Origin: Acidobacteriota bacterium
GTDB lineage: Bacteria > Acidobacteriota > HRBIN11
Direction of reading: 5' to 3'
Assembly (NCBI GenBank): GCA_025061865.1
Contig: JANXAA010000185.1
Span: 1-5,142 of the forward strand
DNA: 5,142 bases
The notes under the pieces are model-generated. The model saw only the letters and a list, made by a program, of their open reading frames with translations. It made no database searches and had not been told where the DNA came from. This document shows positions 1-5,142 of the stretch, piece by piece; positions within the stretch are counted from its first letter, which is position 1, and every line of letters starts with the position of its first letter. The position numbers and the translations under genes are program-made.

Positions 1-52
1 AAGATGCCATCCAAACCCCGGGGCCCCATAACCAGCCACCTGGGACCACGTC

Positions 53-87
53 TTGCATCCTGTGCGCCCATTTTGTATTCTGTATTT
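53..87. repeat. Degenerate 7-nt-period repeat upstream of the ankyrin gene
   Basis: Heptamers of the form YTGYATY recur: TTGCATC at 53-59, CTGTGCG at 60-66 (degenerate), TTGTATT at 73-79 and CTGTATT at 80-86. Similar heptamers occur at 4295-4321, and a single CTGCATC lies at 2500-2506. The tract is intergenic and looks like a decayed short tandem repeat. It also contains a chance-like -35/-10 pair, so it cannot be taken as a promoter on sequence alone. Confidence 0.4.
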
Positions 88-113
88 CAAGTCTGGGCTT
101 GAGGAGGAGGCCG

Positions 114-800
114 ATGTCCCCAAGGAGGATCCTGCTAATGTCCGGCTGGGTCGTACTGACCAGTATCAGTAGTAGCTCTATCTTCATCGCATGCTCATAC
201 ACCTACCAGACCCCGCCCCCAGGAGGGACAGCCCCAGTTACGCGGGCACCGGCCCCGGCGCCCGCTTATCGTGCGACTCCGGAGGAAGCCCGTCAGCAGC
301 TCCTGGCTATGGGCTTCCAATTCACCGAGCAAGATTTTCTGCGGGCGGCCAAATTAGGCCGGGCCGATGCCGTCGAGCTATTCCTCCAGGCTGGGATGTC
401 GCCCCACGTGGCCGATGCCGAAGGTCGGACGGCCCTGATTTGGGCGGCTAGGCTGGGCTACTTGCCAGTCGTCCAGAAACTGCTCCAAGCCGGAGCGGAC
501 GTTAAAGCGCGGGACCGAGACGGGTGGACCGCCCTCATCGGGGCAGCCTGGGCGGGTTACGCGCCCATCGTGGCTGAACTCATTCGAGCGGGGTCGGATG
601 TGAATGCTCGAGATAAATTCGGGAATACACCCCTCATTCATGCCGCTAATCTCGGCCGGACGGAAGTCGTGCAGACGCTTATCGCCGCCGGAGCGGACGT
701 GAATGCCGCTAATGCCCGTGGCGAGACGGCCCTTCGGCTGGCCACGCGCAATGGCTACGCGTCCATCGTTCAGATGTTAAAGGCCGCCGGGGCTCGGTAG
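114..800 (+). CDS. Ankyrin-repeat protein, predicted lipoprotein
   Basis: Predicted exported protein of 228 residues made mostly of ankyrin repeats, a scaffold for protein-protein contacts. The start is ATG at 114, with GAGGAGGAGG at 101-110 just upstream. An in-frame TTG at 99 would overlap that SD and is unlikely. Residues 4-5 are Arg-Arg, followed by a hydrophobic and Ser-rich stretch ending Ser-Ile-Phe-Ile-Ala-Cys with Cys27. This resembles a type II signal peptide, although Phe at -3 is not the usual Leu/Val/Ile. A Pro/Ala-rich linker follows to about residue 55. About four 33-residue ankyrin units then run to the C-terminus, with repeated G-x-T-A/P-L-I-x-A-A and A-G-A/S-D-V-N/K-A motifs, preceded by a degenerate capping unit. 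A second ATG at 138 has AAGGAGG at 122-128, but starting there removes the Arg pair. The partner is unknown. The fold is secure, the lipoprotein call moderately so. Confidence 0.88.
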   Translation: MSPRRILLMSGWVVLTSISSSSIFIACSYTYQTPPPGGTAPVTRAPAPAPAYRATPEEARQQLLAMGFQFTEQDFLRAAKLGRADAVELFLQAGMSPHVADAEGRTALIWAARLGYLPVVQKLLQAGADVKARDRDGWTALIGAAWAGYAPIVAELIRAGSDVNARDKFGNTPLIHAANLGRTEVVQTLIAAGADVNAANARGETALRLATRNGYASIVQMLKAAGAR

Positions 801-832
801 ATATGGGTGTAAAGTGGGGGACGTTAAATCTT

Positions 833-866
833 CTGAGGGGAGGTCCGAAGGCGAGCTTCCTCTCAG
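833..866 (+). terminator. Strong hairpin between the ankyrin and dipeptidase genes
   Basis: CTGAGGGGAGGT (833-844) can pair with GCTTCCTCTCAG (855-866) as a 12-bp stem with a few G-U pairs and a 10-nt loop. It lies 33 nt after the ankyrin stop codon and 70 nt before the dipeptidase start. No uridine run follows, so it is either a poor intrinsic terminator, a transcript-end stabiliser, or part of the dipeptidase 5' leader. The fold is seen by eye; its role is inferred. Confidence 0.35.
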
Positions 867-935
867 GCCACCTCGGAAACTCTATTACTTCGCACAACAC
901 CTAATACCCGACACTGCCTTGGAGGGGCACTCTCC

Positions 936-2189
936 ATGCGTCTTTTTTATATTGCTTGCATGGGAAGCCTCTGGGGGATATGGGCCGCTTGCAGTGCTCT
1001 TAGGGAGGAGCCGCCGATGAAACCGGACCTGCGCACCCGAGCCTACGAAATCGCCCAAGAGGCCATCATCGTAGACACCCATATCGACGTCCCGTACCGA
1101 CTCTACAAAAGATGGGAAGATGTCTCCCGCCGCACCGAGACTGGCGACTTTGACTACCCTCGGGCAAAAGCCGGGGGCTTGAAGGTCGCCTTCATGTCTA
1201 TCTACGTCCCAGCAGACCACGAAGACAAGGGCGATGCCAAGGCCTTTGCCGAACAAATGATCGGGTATGTCGAGCGGCTGGCCCGGGAGCATCCCGACCG
1301 TTTTGCCATCGTCACGTCCGTCGATGAGGTCCGCCGTCGCTTCGGCGAGGGCCGCATCCTGATGGCCATGGGGATGGAAAATGGAGCACCCCTCGAGGGG
1401 AAGCTGGAGAACTTGAAGTACTTCTACGAGCGCGGCATTCGCTATATCACGCTGACCCACGCAAAGAGCAATCACATCTGTGACTCGTCTTACGACCCGA
1501 ACCGCCCCTGGCGGGGCCTCAGCCCCTTCGGCCGCCAGGTCGTCGCCGAGATGAATCGCCTGGGCATCATGGTCGACGTCTCCCATATCTCTGATGAGGC
1601 GTTCTATCAGGTCCTGGAGGTCACGCGAGCGCCCGTCATCGCCTCCCATTCCTCATGCCGGGTCTTCACGCCCGGCTGGGAACGAAACATGTCCGACGAC
1701 ATGATCCGGCGCCTAGCGGAGAACGGCGGAACCATCCAGATTAACTTCGGGTCGGCCTTTGTCAACGACGAGTACCGTCGGCGGTCCGAGGCCGCCCGGC
1801 AGGCGATCCAAGCTTACCTGCAAGCGCATAAGCTCAGTTTCAGCGACCCGGCGGCTCAGGAGTACATCCGCCAGTACCAACGGGAGCACCCTATCCCGTA
1901 TGCGGACATCTCGGACGTCGTCCGGTGCGTCGATCACGTCGTCCAACTCGTCGGTATTGACCACGTGGGCCTCGGGTCCGACTTTGACGGCGTGGGCGAC
2001 TCCCTCCCGACGGGCCTCAAGGACGTGTCCATGTATCCGAACCTGGTCTACGAACTCCTGAAACGGGGTTACTCAGAAGAGGACATCCGCAAGATCTTAG
2101 GCGAGAACCTCTTACGAGTCTGGACCCGGGTCGAGCAAGTCGCCCGAGACTTGCGGACAGCGAAAGCCCCCGGAAGAGCCAGTTCGTGA
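936..2189 (+). CDS. Membrane dipeptidase, peptidase family M19 (renal dipeptidase-like)
   Basis: Zinc-dependent dipeptidase of the M19 family (amidohydrolase-like TIM barrel), which hydrolyses dipeptides, sometimes with a D-residue at the C-terminal position. The full product is 417 residues, usual for the family. Metal-site residues appear in order: His49 and Asp51 in DTHID, the bridging Glu148 in MGMENG, His217 in VDVSHIS, His238 with Arg242 in SHSSCR, and Asp349 in LGSDFDG. NRLGIMVDVSH and DHVGLGSDFDG are hallmark M19 segments. Residues 1-27 form a hydrophobic leader with a poor lipobox-like WAAC at Cys19, suggesting export or membrane attachment. ATG 936 has GGAGGGG at 921-927. A second in-frame ATG at 1017 (residue 28) has its own SD (GGGAGGAG, 1003-1010) and would give a leaderless 390-residue enzyme that still has the whole catalytic domain. 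The gene ends 27 nt from the convergent small gene. Dipeptide specificity cannot be read from the sequence. Confidence 0.95.
   Translation: MRLFYIACMGSLWGIWAACSALREEPPMKPDLRTRAYEIAQEAIIVDTHIDVPYRLYKRWEDVSRRTETGDFDYPRAKAGGLKVAFMSIYVPADHEDKGDAKAFAEQMIGYVERLAREHPDRFAIVTSVDEVRRRFGEGRILMAMGMENGAPLEGKLENLKYFYERGIRYITLTHAKSNHICDSSYDPNRPWRGLSPFGRQVVAEMNRLGIMVDVSHISDEAFYQVLEVTRAPVIASHSSCRVFTPGWERNMSDDMIRRLAENGGTIQINFGSAFVNDEYRRRSEAARQAIQAYLQAHKLSFSDPAAQEYIRQYQREHPIPYADISDVVRCVDHVVQLVGIDHVGLGSDFDGVGDSLPTGLKDVSMYPNLVYELLKRGYSEEDIRKILGENLLRVWTRVEQVARDLRTAKAPGRASS
1003..1019 (+). promoter_or_regulatory. Internal ribosome-binding site and alternative ATG of the dipeptidase
   Basis: GGGAGGAG at 1003-1010 lies six bases before an in-frame ATG at 1017, as good an SD as that of the upstream ATG at 936. 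Initiation here would remove the hydrophobic leader and leave His49 onwards intact. It could be the true start, a second start, or chance, because Glu-Glu codons within the leader also contribute GGAG-like sequence. Confidence 0.45.
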
Positions 2190-2214
2190 CATGCTCTGGT
2201 GCCAAAGCGGGACA

Positions 2215-2270
2215 CTCTATGAGTCCCGGGGCGGGGGGACCAGACTCCACTTGTAGGCCAACTCATAGAG
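2215..2270. repeat. Perfect 10-bp inverted repeat at the convergent gene ends
   Basis: CTCTATGAGT at 2215-2224 is the exact reverse complement of ACTCATAGAG at 2261-2270, with a GC-rich 36-nt spacer. The left arm covers the stop codon of the minus-strand small gene, and the right arm lies within its last 20 codons. It starts 26 nt after the dipeptidase stop. It may act as a transcript-end structure for either strand, but no T-run follows. A weaker GGGAC/GTCCC pairing (2209-2213 with 2223-2227) overlaps it. Confidence 0.45.
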
Positions 2271-2432
2271 GCGTCGGTAGCCCTCCGAGACGCCTTCGAT
2301 GTAACCGTCCCATTCGTCCCGACGGAGTTCGCCGAGGGCGTCGATGATCATCTCCAAGAGCTCTCGAATGTCCCGGAGCTCGGCCTCGATGGCCGAAAGC
2401 CGAGCCCCGAGCTCAGTGGTTTCTCCATTCAT
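2217..2432 (-). CDS. Small predicted coiled-coil protein of unknown function
   Basis: A 71-residue protein that I do not recognise as a named family. The start at 2432 (ATG on the minus strand) is supported by an excellent SD, AGGAGGG, complementary to 2437-2443 and about five bases upstream. Residues 8-36 show an unbroken 3-4 hydrophobic pattern (L8, L12, I15, L19, I22, L26, I29, L33, L36) flanked by Glu, Arg and Asp, which predicts an oligomerising coiled coil. Residues 41-62 are aromatic (W41, Y44, Y52, Y56, Y60, W62), and the tail is Pro-rich and charged. There is no signal peptide or membrane segment, so it is probably cytosolic. It converges on the dipeptidase and is not in an operon with any gene visible here. 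The protein-like pattern and SD make it likely real, but its role is unknown. Confidence 0.65.
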   Translation of the reverse strand: MNGETTELGARLSAIEAELRDIRELLEMIIDALGELRRDEWDGYIEGVSEGYRRLYELAYKWSLVPPPRDS

Positions 2433-2610
2433 ACAGCCCTCCTGGATAATCCTTTCTTCAAGGCCCTGAAAATCTAAGTGGGTAAAGCACTACTCTCTCC
2501 TGCATCTTCGGGGTGAGGCTGTCAGGTTTCGGGGAAAACCCGGTCCCAGAACGCTCACACCGAAAATTCAAGTCGACAAGGTACTATAGGAAGGGTCCCT
2601 TCAAAGTTAG

Positions 2611-2678
2611 GTCTCAACTTGTAGAATTCAAGAGACCGAAAGTGGTTCCCGACTGACTTCAGAACCTACCCCTTTCGG
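2611..2678. repeat. Adjacent inverted repeats, possible structured RNA
   Basis: GTCTC at 2611-2615 pairs with GAGAC at 2632-2636. Alternatively, an eight-pair stem with a three-base bulge forms using CTTG and CAAG. Directly after it, CCGAAAGTGG at 2636-2645 is complementary to CCCCTTTCGG at 2669-2678 with one mismatch. The two foldings share one base and lie in a gene-free gap. No known RNA family was recognised and the transcribed strand is unknown. Confidence 0.35.
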
Positions 2679-2740
2679 CTTGCTGGCCTGTCCGGTTGAT
2701 ACCGAATATTTGGTGATGGGTTTCGGGAGACGGCCACGGG

Positions 2741-2785
2741 CAAAGGGATGGGTCGGACCCTGCTCAAAGGGATGACGGTACCCTG
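2741..2785. repeat. Imperfect direct repeat, two copies of about 22 nt
   Basis: CAAAGGGATG occurs at 2741-2750 and again at 2765-2774, a spacing of 24 nt. Each copy is followed by a diverged segment ending in ACCCTG (2757-2762) or its equivalent TACCCTG (2779-2785). The pair looks like a local tandem duplication in non-coding DNA. A separate tandem ATTGCGA pair follows at 2812-2825. Confidence 0.5.
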
Positions 2786-2995
2786 GTCATCTGGCCAGGA
2801 AGCAGTTCCGGATTGCGAATTGCGAGATGGTACCTCATGATGAACATGACCATGGGCTTCGAGCGAATGGCGTCTAGTCGGCCCTTTCCGACGCCTGGAA
2901 AGCACGTGTTTCAAACAACTTTCTTAGGCAGGTAGGCAGGGTCATCGGATAGGCCGACGGGCACTGAAGGCCTGATCCCGATTCCTGCAACGGCC

Positions 2996-3871
2996 ATGGC
3001 CGTCAAAGAGCGATTGGACAAACTCTTGTACGACCGGGGCTGGGTCGAAAGCCGAGCCCGGGCCCAGAGCCTGATCATACGGGGTTTTTTTCGCGTCGCG
3101 GGCCGGGTCGTCACGAAACCGGGGACCCGTGTGCCCGTAGACGCCGAAATCGAGTGGGTCCGTCAGCCGGAGCCTTACATCAGTCGAGGAGAGATCAAGC
3201 TGGCCCATGCATTAGACGTCTTCCGGGTTGAGGTCACCGGTCGGGTCGCCGTGGACATCGGGGCCTCGACAGGGGGCTTTACCCATTGTCTGCTCGAGCG
3301 GGGTGCTCGGCGAGTTTACGCTGTCGACGTCGGGCGCGGCCAGTTGGATCTACGTCTACGGCAGGACTCCCGGGTCGTCGTAATGGAGCGGACGAATGCC
3401 CGCTACTTAAGTCGCGATCAGATCGCCGAGCCGATCCAGCTCGTCACGATCGACGTTTCCTTCATCAGCGTGACGAAGGTCCTACCAGCCCTCCTGCGGT
3501 TGGACTTCCGGGGCGATGCCATCGTCCTCGTCAAGCCCCAGTTCGAGTTGTCGCCTCGACATGTGGGCCGGAGGGGCGTCGTGCGGCGGCCCGGGGACTG
3601 GGCGGCGGCCGTCCGGACGGTCGTCGAGGCAGCCCGGGGACTGGGCTTTTCTGCGCATGGGGTCACGCCGTCTCCGATCCGGGGGGCCGAGGGCAACCAG
3701 GAGTTCTTTGTTCACTTGAGGTATCCGGCGTCGCCGGAGGGTCTCTCCGAGACGGCCTTCGAGGCGACCCTGAACGCCGCCATCGGGTCCCTCACGAGCA
3801 CGGGACGCCCAAGCGGTCCCCCATCCCCGACCCCTCCTGTGGAGGGAGGCCGGGGGTGCCTTCAACTATAA
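2996..3871 (+). CDS. tlyA: TlyA family rRNA (cytidine-2'-O)-methyltransferase (hemolysin A family)
   Basis: S-adenosylmethionine-dependent methyltransferase. Characterised TlyA proteins 2'-O-methylate C1920 of 23S rRNA, and type II members also methylate C1409 of 16S rRNA, which affects capreomycin sensitivity. Residues 4-60 form an S4 RNA-binding domain (ERLDKLLYDRGWVESRARAQ region). The Rossmann-like FtsJ/RrmJ-type domain follows, with motif I at VDIGASTGGFT (86-96), ERTNARYL at 131-138 and VLVKPQFE at 177-184. The K-D-K-E catalytic set is present as Lys68, Asp153, Lys180 and Glu236. The usual SRGGLKL segment reads SRGEIKL (63-69). The enzyme core ends near residue 245; the remaining 45 or so residues are Ser/Pro/Gly-rich and encoded partly by a palindrome. 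ATG 2996 is the first start after an in-frame stop at 2933 and fits the S4 domain, but it has no evident SD. The hemolysin name is historical. Type I versus type II cannot be decided here. Confidence 0.95.
   Translation: MAVKERLDKLLYDRGWVESRARAQSLIIRGFFRVAGRVVTKPGTRVPVDAEIEWVRQPEPYISRGEIKLAHALDVFRVEVTGRVAVDIGASTGGFTHCLLERGARRVYAVDVGRGQLDLRLRQDSRVVVMERTNARYLSRDQIAEPIQLVTIDVSFISVTKVLPALLRLDFRGDAIVLVKPQFELSPRHVGRRGVVRRPGDWAAAVRTVVEAARGLGFSAHGVTPSPIRGAEGNQEFFVHLRYPASPEGLSETAFEATLNAAIGSLTSTGRPSGPPSPTPPVEGGRGCLQL
3802..3855 (+). repeat. GC-rich palindromes in the 3' end of tlyA
   Basis: Two adjacent hairpins lie inside the last 25 codons. GGGAC (3802-3806) pairs with GTCCC (3816-3820). CCCTCC (3832-3837) pairs with GGAGGG (3841-3846) around a TGT loop, with outer CCCC/GGGG arms at 3825-3828 and 3852-3855. 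The encoded SPTPPVEGGRG peptide is not conserved in TlyA. It resembles a REP-like dispersed palindrome that the reading frame has absorbed, and it may also serve as a transcript-end structure, though without a T-run. Confidence 0.5.
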
Positions 3872-3890
3872 GCTCGGGACGGGACCCCAG

Positions 3891-4261
3891 GAAGGGTCGA
3901 CTGAAATCATACAACAGGACCCATTCCTGGAATTCTTCCCGTCGGTACCGGACACCCTGCTGGGCCAGCGCTTCTTCTAACCGAATGGCCTTGAGGTCTT
4001 CCGATGAAGGTAAGACGCCGCCTGGGGGTCGCGTAGGGCCTAGTGAGCCAGGAGGGCATGTCGGTTCTTTGTCGTGATGAAGTAAGGCACGGCCCGGATA
4101 CCTTTGTCCGACAGCCCCGTGAGACGATAAGTTAGCCAGTACTCGGTCAGGACCGAACGGACCTGATGGGTTTTCAGAAAATCCAGGAGTTCCCAAAAGT
4201 TCCGCGAGGGCTTGAAGGTAACCTGATATCCGTGGGCCATCGAGACGTCCCTTAGACCCAC
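3891..4261 (-). pseudogene. Decayed C-terminal fragment of a GT-C/GT39-like membrane protein
   Basis: One minus-strand frame (4261 to 4040) encodes a 73-residue stretch including WELLDFLKTHQVRSVLTEYW, LTYRLTGLSDKGIRAVPYF and TTKNR. This resembles the extracytoplasmic C-terminal segment of large bacterial GT-C-like membrane proteins, where a motif of the type 'LxxFLxxxxxxxxYxxYWxxYRLxxxSxxxIxxxPY' occurs. It stops at TAG (4040-4042). The same frame continues ALRDPQAASY beyond the stop. Protein-like sequence then resumes in another frame at about 4012 as SSEDLKAIRLEEALAQQGVR and YRREEFQEWVLLYDFSRPF, matching the expected end of such a segment. So at least one nonsense codon and one frameshift separate the two parts, and the membrane-spanning N-terminal part is missing: a TGA sits immediately before the first possible start (GTG at 4261). 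The fragment follows the GT-C-like gene by 60 nt. A short expressed 73-residue protein or a sequencing error are alternatives. The family resemblance is from memory, not from a search. Confidence 0.6.
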
Positions 4262-4294
4262 TCAGACCTTACTTTATCCCTCATCTCGCAGCCT

Positions 4295-4321
4295 GGGTAT
4301 CTTGCACCTGCATCCCGTATC
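4295..4321. repeat. Heptamer repeat between the GT-C-like gene and the remnant
   Basis: Four consecutive seven-base units of the type NKGYAYC occur: GGGTATC (4295-4301), TTGCACC (4302-4308), CTGCATC (4308-4314, sharing one base) and CCGTATC (4315-4321). GTATCTT is repeated exactly at 4297-4303 and 4317-4323. The composition matches the tract upstream of the ankyrin gene (53-87), so the two appear to belong to one degenerate intergenic repeat family. Confidence 0.45.
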
Positions 4322-5142
4322 TTACTGCCCGGCTTGCAGAATGACTTGGAGTTCTCGGACGGCGATGTGGCCTGCCACGGGCGAGGTCGTCAGCTTGAGG
4401 TAGCGGACCCGGTTCGGAGCACACAGGAGAAGCAGACGGTCTTGCCAGGGGTCCGGGCTCGGGTACGTCCGACCGTCGGGCAGGACCTGGGCCCCGGCCC
4501 AGACCCACCAGGGCACCGTATAGATAGGCTTCCATGTCGAGCCGTCCGAGGATCCCCAGAGATACAGGACCTTGTCCTTCGGGTCCGTGAGGACCCGAAG
4601 AGCCTGGAGAGTGACCTCGCGTTCGAAATCGACCGTGACGTGCCAGTCATCGGTATATCGGGCGACCCACGCCGTGTCGGGGGCACCGTCGGTTATCGCC
4701 CGTCGAGCTTCCGGAGCGGTAGGTTCCAGAATTTGAGTCGGTCCTAGGGACTGCCAGTCCCAACGGGTCGGGGGTCGTACGGTTAAGTCCTGTCGAATGC
4801 GCTCTAAGTTTAAGACCAGGAGGACATCCTCCCGTTCTTGCTTTCGGCGGAGGACCCACTCGGGCGGGAGGGCTGTCGTCATGAGGCGTCGGTATCGCTC
4901 CCACTGGTCCTGGGCGCCGACCTTTCGAAAGCTCTCGGGATGAAAGACCAGGTAGCGGATGTTGAGGGACTGGGCCAGCCAGAGGGCGTGCGGCATGGGA
5001 AAGTCTTGGAGGACGAATCGAAGCCACTCGTGGCCTGGGGGGGCCCACGCCGCATAGGCCATAGTAACGGGCTTCCAGTGAAAGGTCGTCCAGTAGCCGT
5101 AGAAGGCAGAACCTTGCCGGAAGTCCGAATAGAGAGGGAAGA
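4322..5142 (-). CDS. C-terminal part of a large GT-C-like membrane protein with an F5/8 type C domain (partial)
   Basis: The minus-strand frame is open from the window edge to TAA at 4322-4324, giving 272 visible codons; the N-terminus lies outside. The ATG at 5062 is internal, because the same frame continues upstream as FYGYWTTFHWKPVTMAYAAW. The first 70 or so residues (FHWKP, APPGHEWLRFVLQDFP, ALWLAQSLNIRYLVFHPE) resemble the extracytoplasmic tail that follows the multi-spanning region in GT39/PMT-like GT-C proteins. From about 4750 to 4330 the sequence fits a discoidin-like F5/8 type C carbohydrate-binding beta sandwich: ITDGAPDTAW, a DWHVTVDFEREVTLQALRVL strand pair, the YLWGSSDGSTWKPIYTV strand, and VRYLKLTTS followed by VRELQVIL near the end. 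Such proteins are expected to transfer sugars from polyprenyl carriers at the membrane, but no catalytic residues are in view, so that role is inferred. The first part of the family call is moderate and the F5/8 call is good. Confidence 0.8.
   Translation of the reverse strand, partial: FPLYSDFRQGSAFYGYWTTFHWKPVTMAYAAWAPPGHEWLRFVLQDFPMPHALWLAQSLNIRYLVFHPESFRKVGAQDQWERYRRLMTTALPPEWVLRRKQEREDVLLVLNLERIRQDLTVRPPTRWDWQSLGPTQILEPTAPEARRAITDGAPDTAWVARYTDDWHVTVDFEREVTLQALRVLTDPKDKVLYLWGSSDGSTWKPIYTVPWWVWAGAQVLPDGRTYPSPDPWQDRLLLLCAPNRVRYLKLTTSPVAGHIAVRELQVILQAGQ

Larger units (their letters stand above)
2433..2995. other. 563-nt intergenic region without a convincing gene
   Basis: The gap lies between the minus-strand small gene and plus-strand tlyA, so both promoters should be here, though I could not pick a good -35/-10 pair for either. 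The open frames inside lack an SD and read as Arg/Pro/Ser-rich shadow sequence. It is less GC-rich than the coding regions at 2540-2640. It contains small palindromes (for example CGGG at 2530-2533 pairing with CCCG at 2539-2542), hairpins at 2611-2678, a direct repeat at 2741-2785, CCTGG/CCAGG arms at 2782-2799 and a tandem ATTGCGA pair at 2812-2825. No tRNA, CRISPR repeat or recognisable riboswitch was seen. Confidence 0.6.

Noticed and set aside
16..27. CCCCGGGG/GGGGCCCC palindrome as the terminator of an upstream gene
   Set aside because: It is too short, lacks a loop and a T-run, and no upstream gene can be identified in the first 30 bases.
53..81. TTGCAT (53-58) and TATTCT (76-81) with a 17-nt spacer as a sigma-70 promoter for the ankyrin gene
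   Set aside because: The spacing is ideal but the hexamers match consensus poorly (3/6 and 4/6), and both lie in the heptamer repeat tract, where such pairs arise by chance.
885..1649. Minus-strand open frame of 254 codons antisense to the dipeptidase
   Set aside because: It is the codon-aligned antisense of a well-supported M19 gene, with no recognisable domain or start signal of its own.
2480..2830. Repeats in the large gap as a CRISPR array or phage attachment site
   Set aside because: Repeats are short, different from one another and at most two copies, without regular spacers. There is no cas gene, integrase or tRNA nearby.
2666..2914. Minus-strand open frame of 82 codons in the large gap
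   Set aside because: It has no SD and is rich in Arg, Pro and Ser, reads through a local direct repeat, and shows no domain-like pattern.
3286..4077. Plus-strand open frame of 263 codons overlapping tlyA
   Set aside because: It is in a different frame inside a securely identified tlyA and is Arg/Gly/Pro/Ser-rich, as expected for a shadow frame in GC-rich DNA.

Overview
The window is GC-rich bacterial DNA that reads as ordinary chromosome rather than a mobile or defence island. Arginine CGG, valine GTC and isoleucine ATC are favoured in the coding regions. Two proteins with export or lipoprotein-like N-termini, an M19 dipeptidase, a TlyA rRNA methyltransferase and large GT-C-like membrane proteins would suit an uncultured, possibly thermophilic, GC-rich lineage such as an acidobacterial-type or Chloroflexi-type bacterium. 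That placement is inference; no rRNA or marker gene here fixes it.

Layout: positions 1-113 hold a short GC palindrome and a degenerate 7-nt-period repeat, then Shine-Dalgarno (SD) sequences. A predicted ankyrin-repeat lipoprotein (114-800, +) and an M19 membrane dipeptidase with all metal ligands present (936-2189, +) follow, separated by a 135-nt gap containing a strong hairpin. A 71-residue coiled-coil protein of unknown function (2217-2432, -) converges on the dipeptidase, and a perfect 10-bp inverted repeat spans its stop codon. Positions 2433-2995 contain no convincing gene but do contain hairpins and short direct repeats. TlyA (2996-3871, +) has an S4 domain and an intact K-D-K-E catalytic set, and its C-terminus runs into a GC-rich palindrome.

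The right third is on the minus strand. The C-terminal part of a large membrane (GT-C / GT39-like) protein ending in an F5/8 type C (discoidin-like) domain enters from the window edge (4322-5142). Just downstream of it is a short decayed remnant of a similar kind of C-terminal region (about 3891-4261), carrying an in-frame stop and a frameshift.

The genes do not form an obvious single pathway. TlyA acts on the ribosome, while the dipeptidase, the ankyrin lipoprotein and the membrane protein would act at or outside the membrane. I found no CRISPR array, tRNA, rRNA, transposase or recognisable riboswitch, and no clear undescribed system. The best leads are the decayed GT-C remnant, the short intergenic repeat families, the possible structured element in the 560-nt gap, and the two ribosome-binding sites in the dipeptidase gene that would decide whether it is exported.
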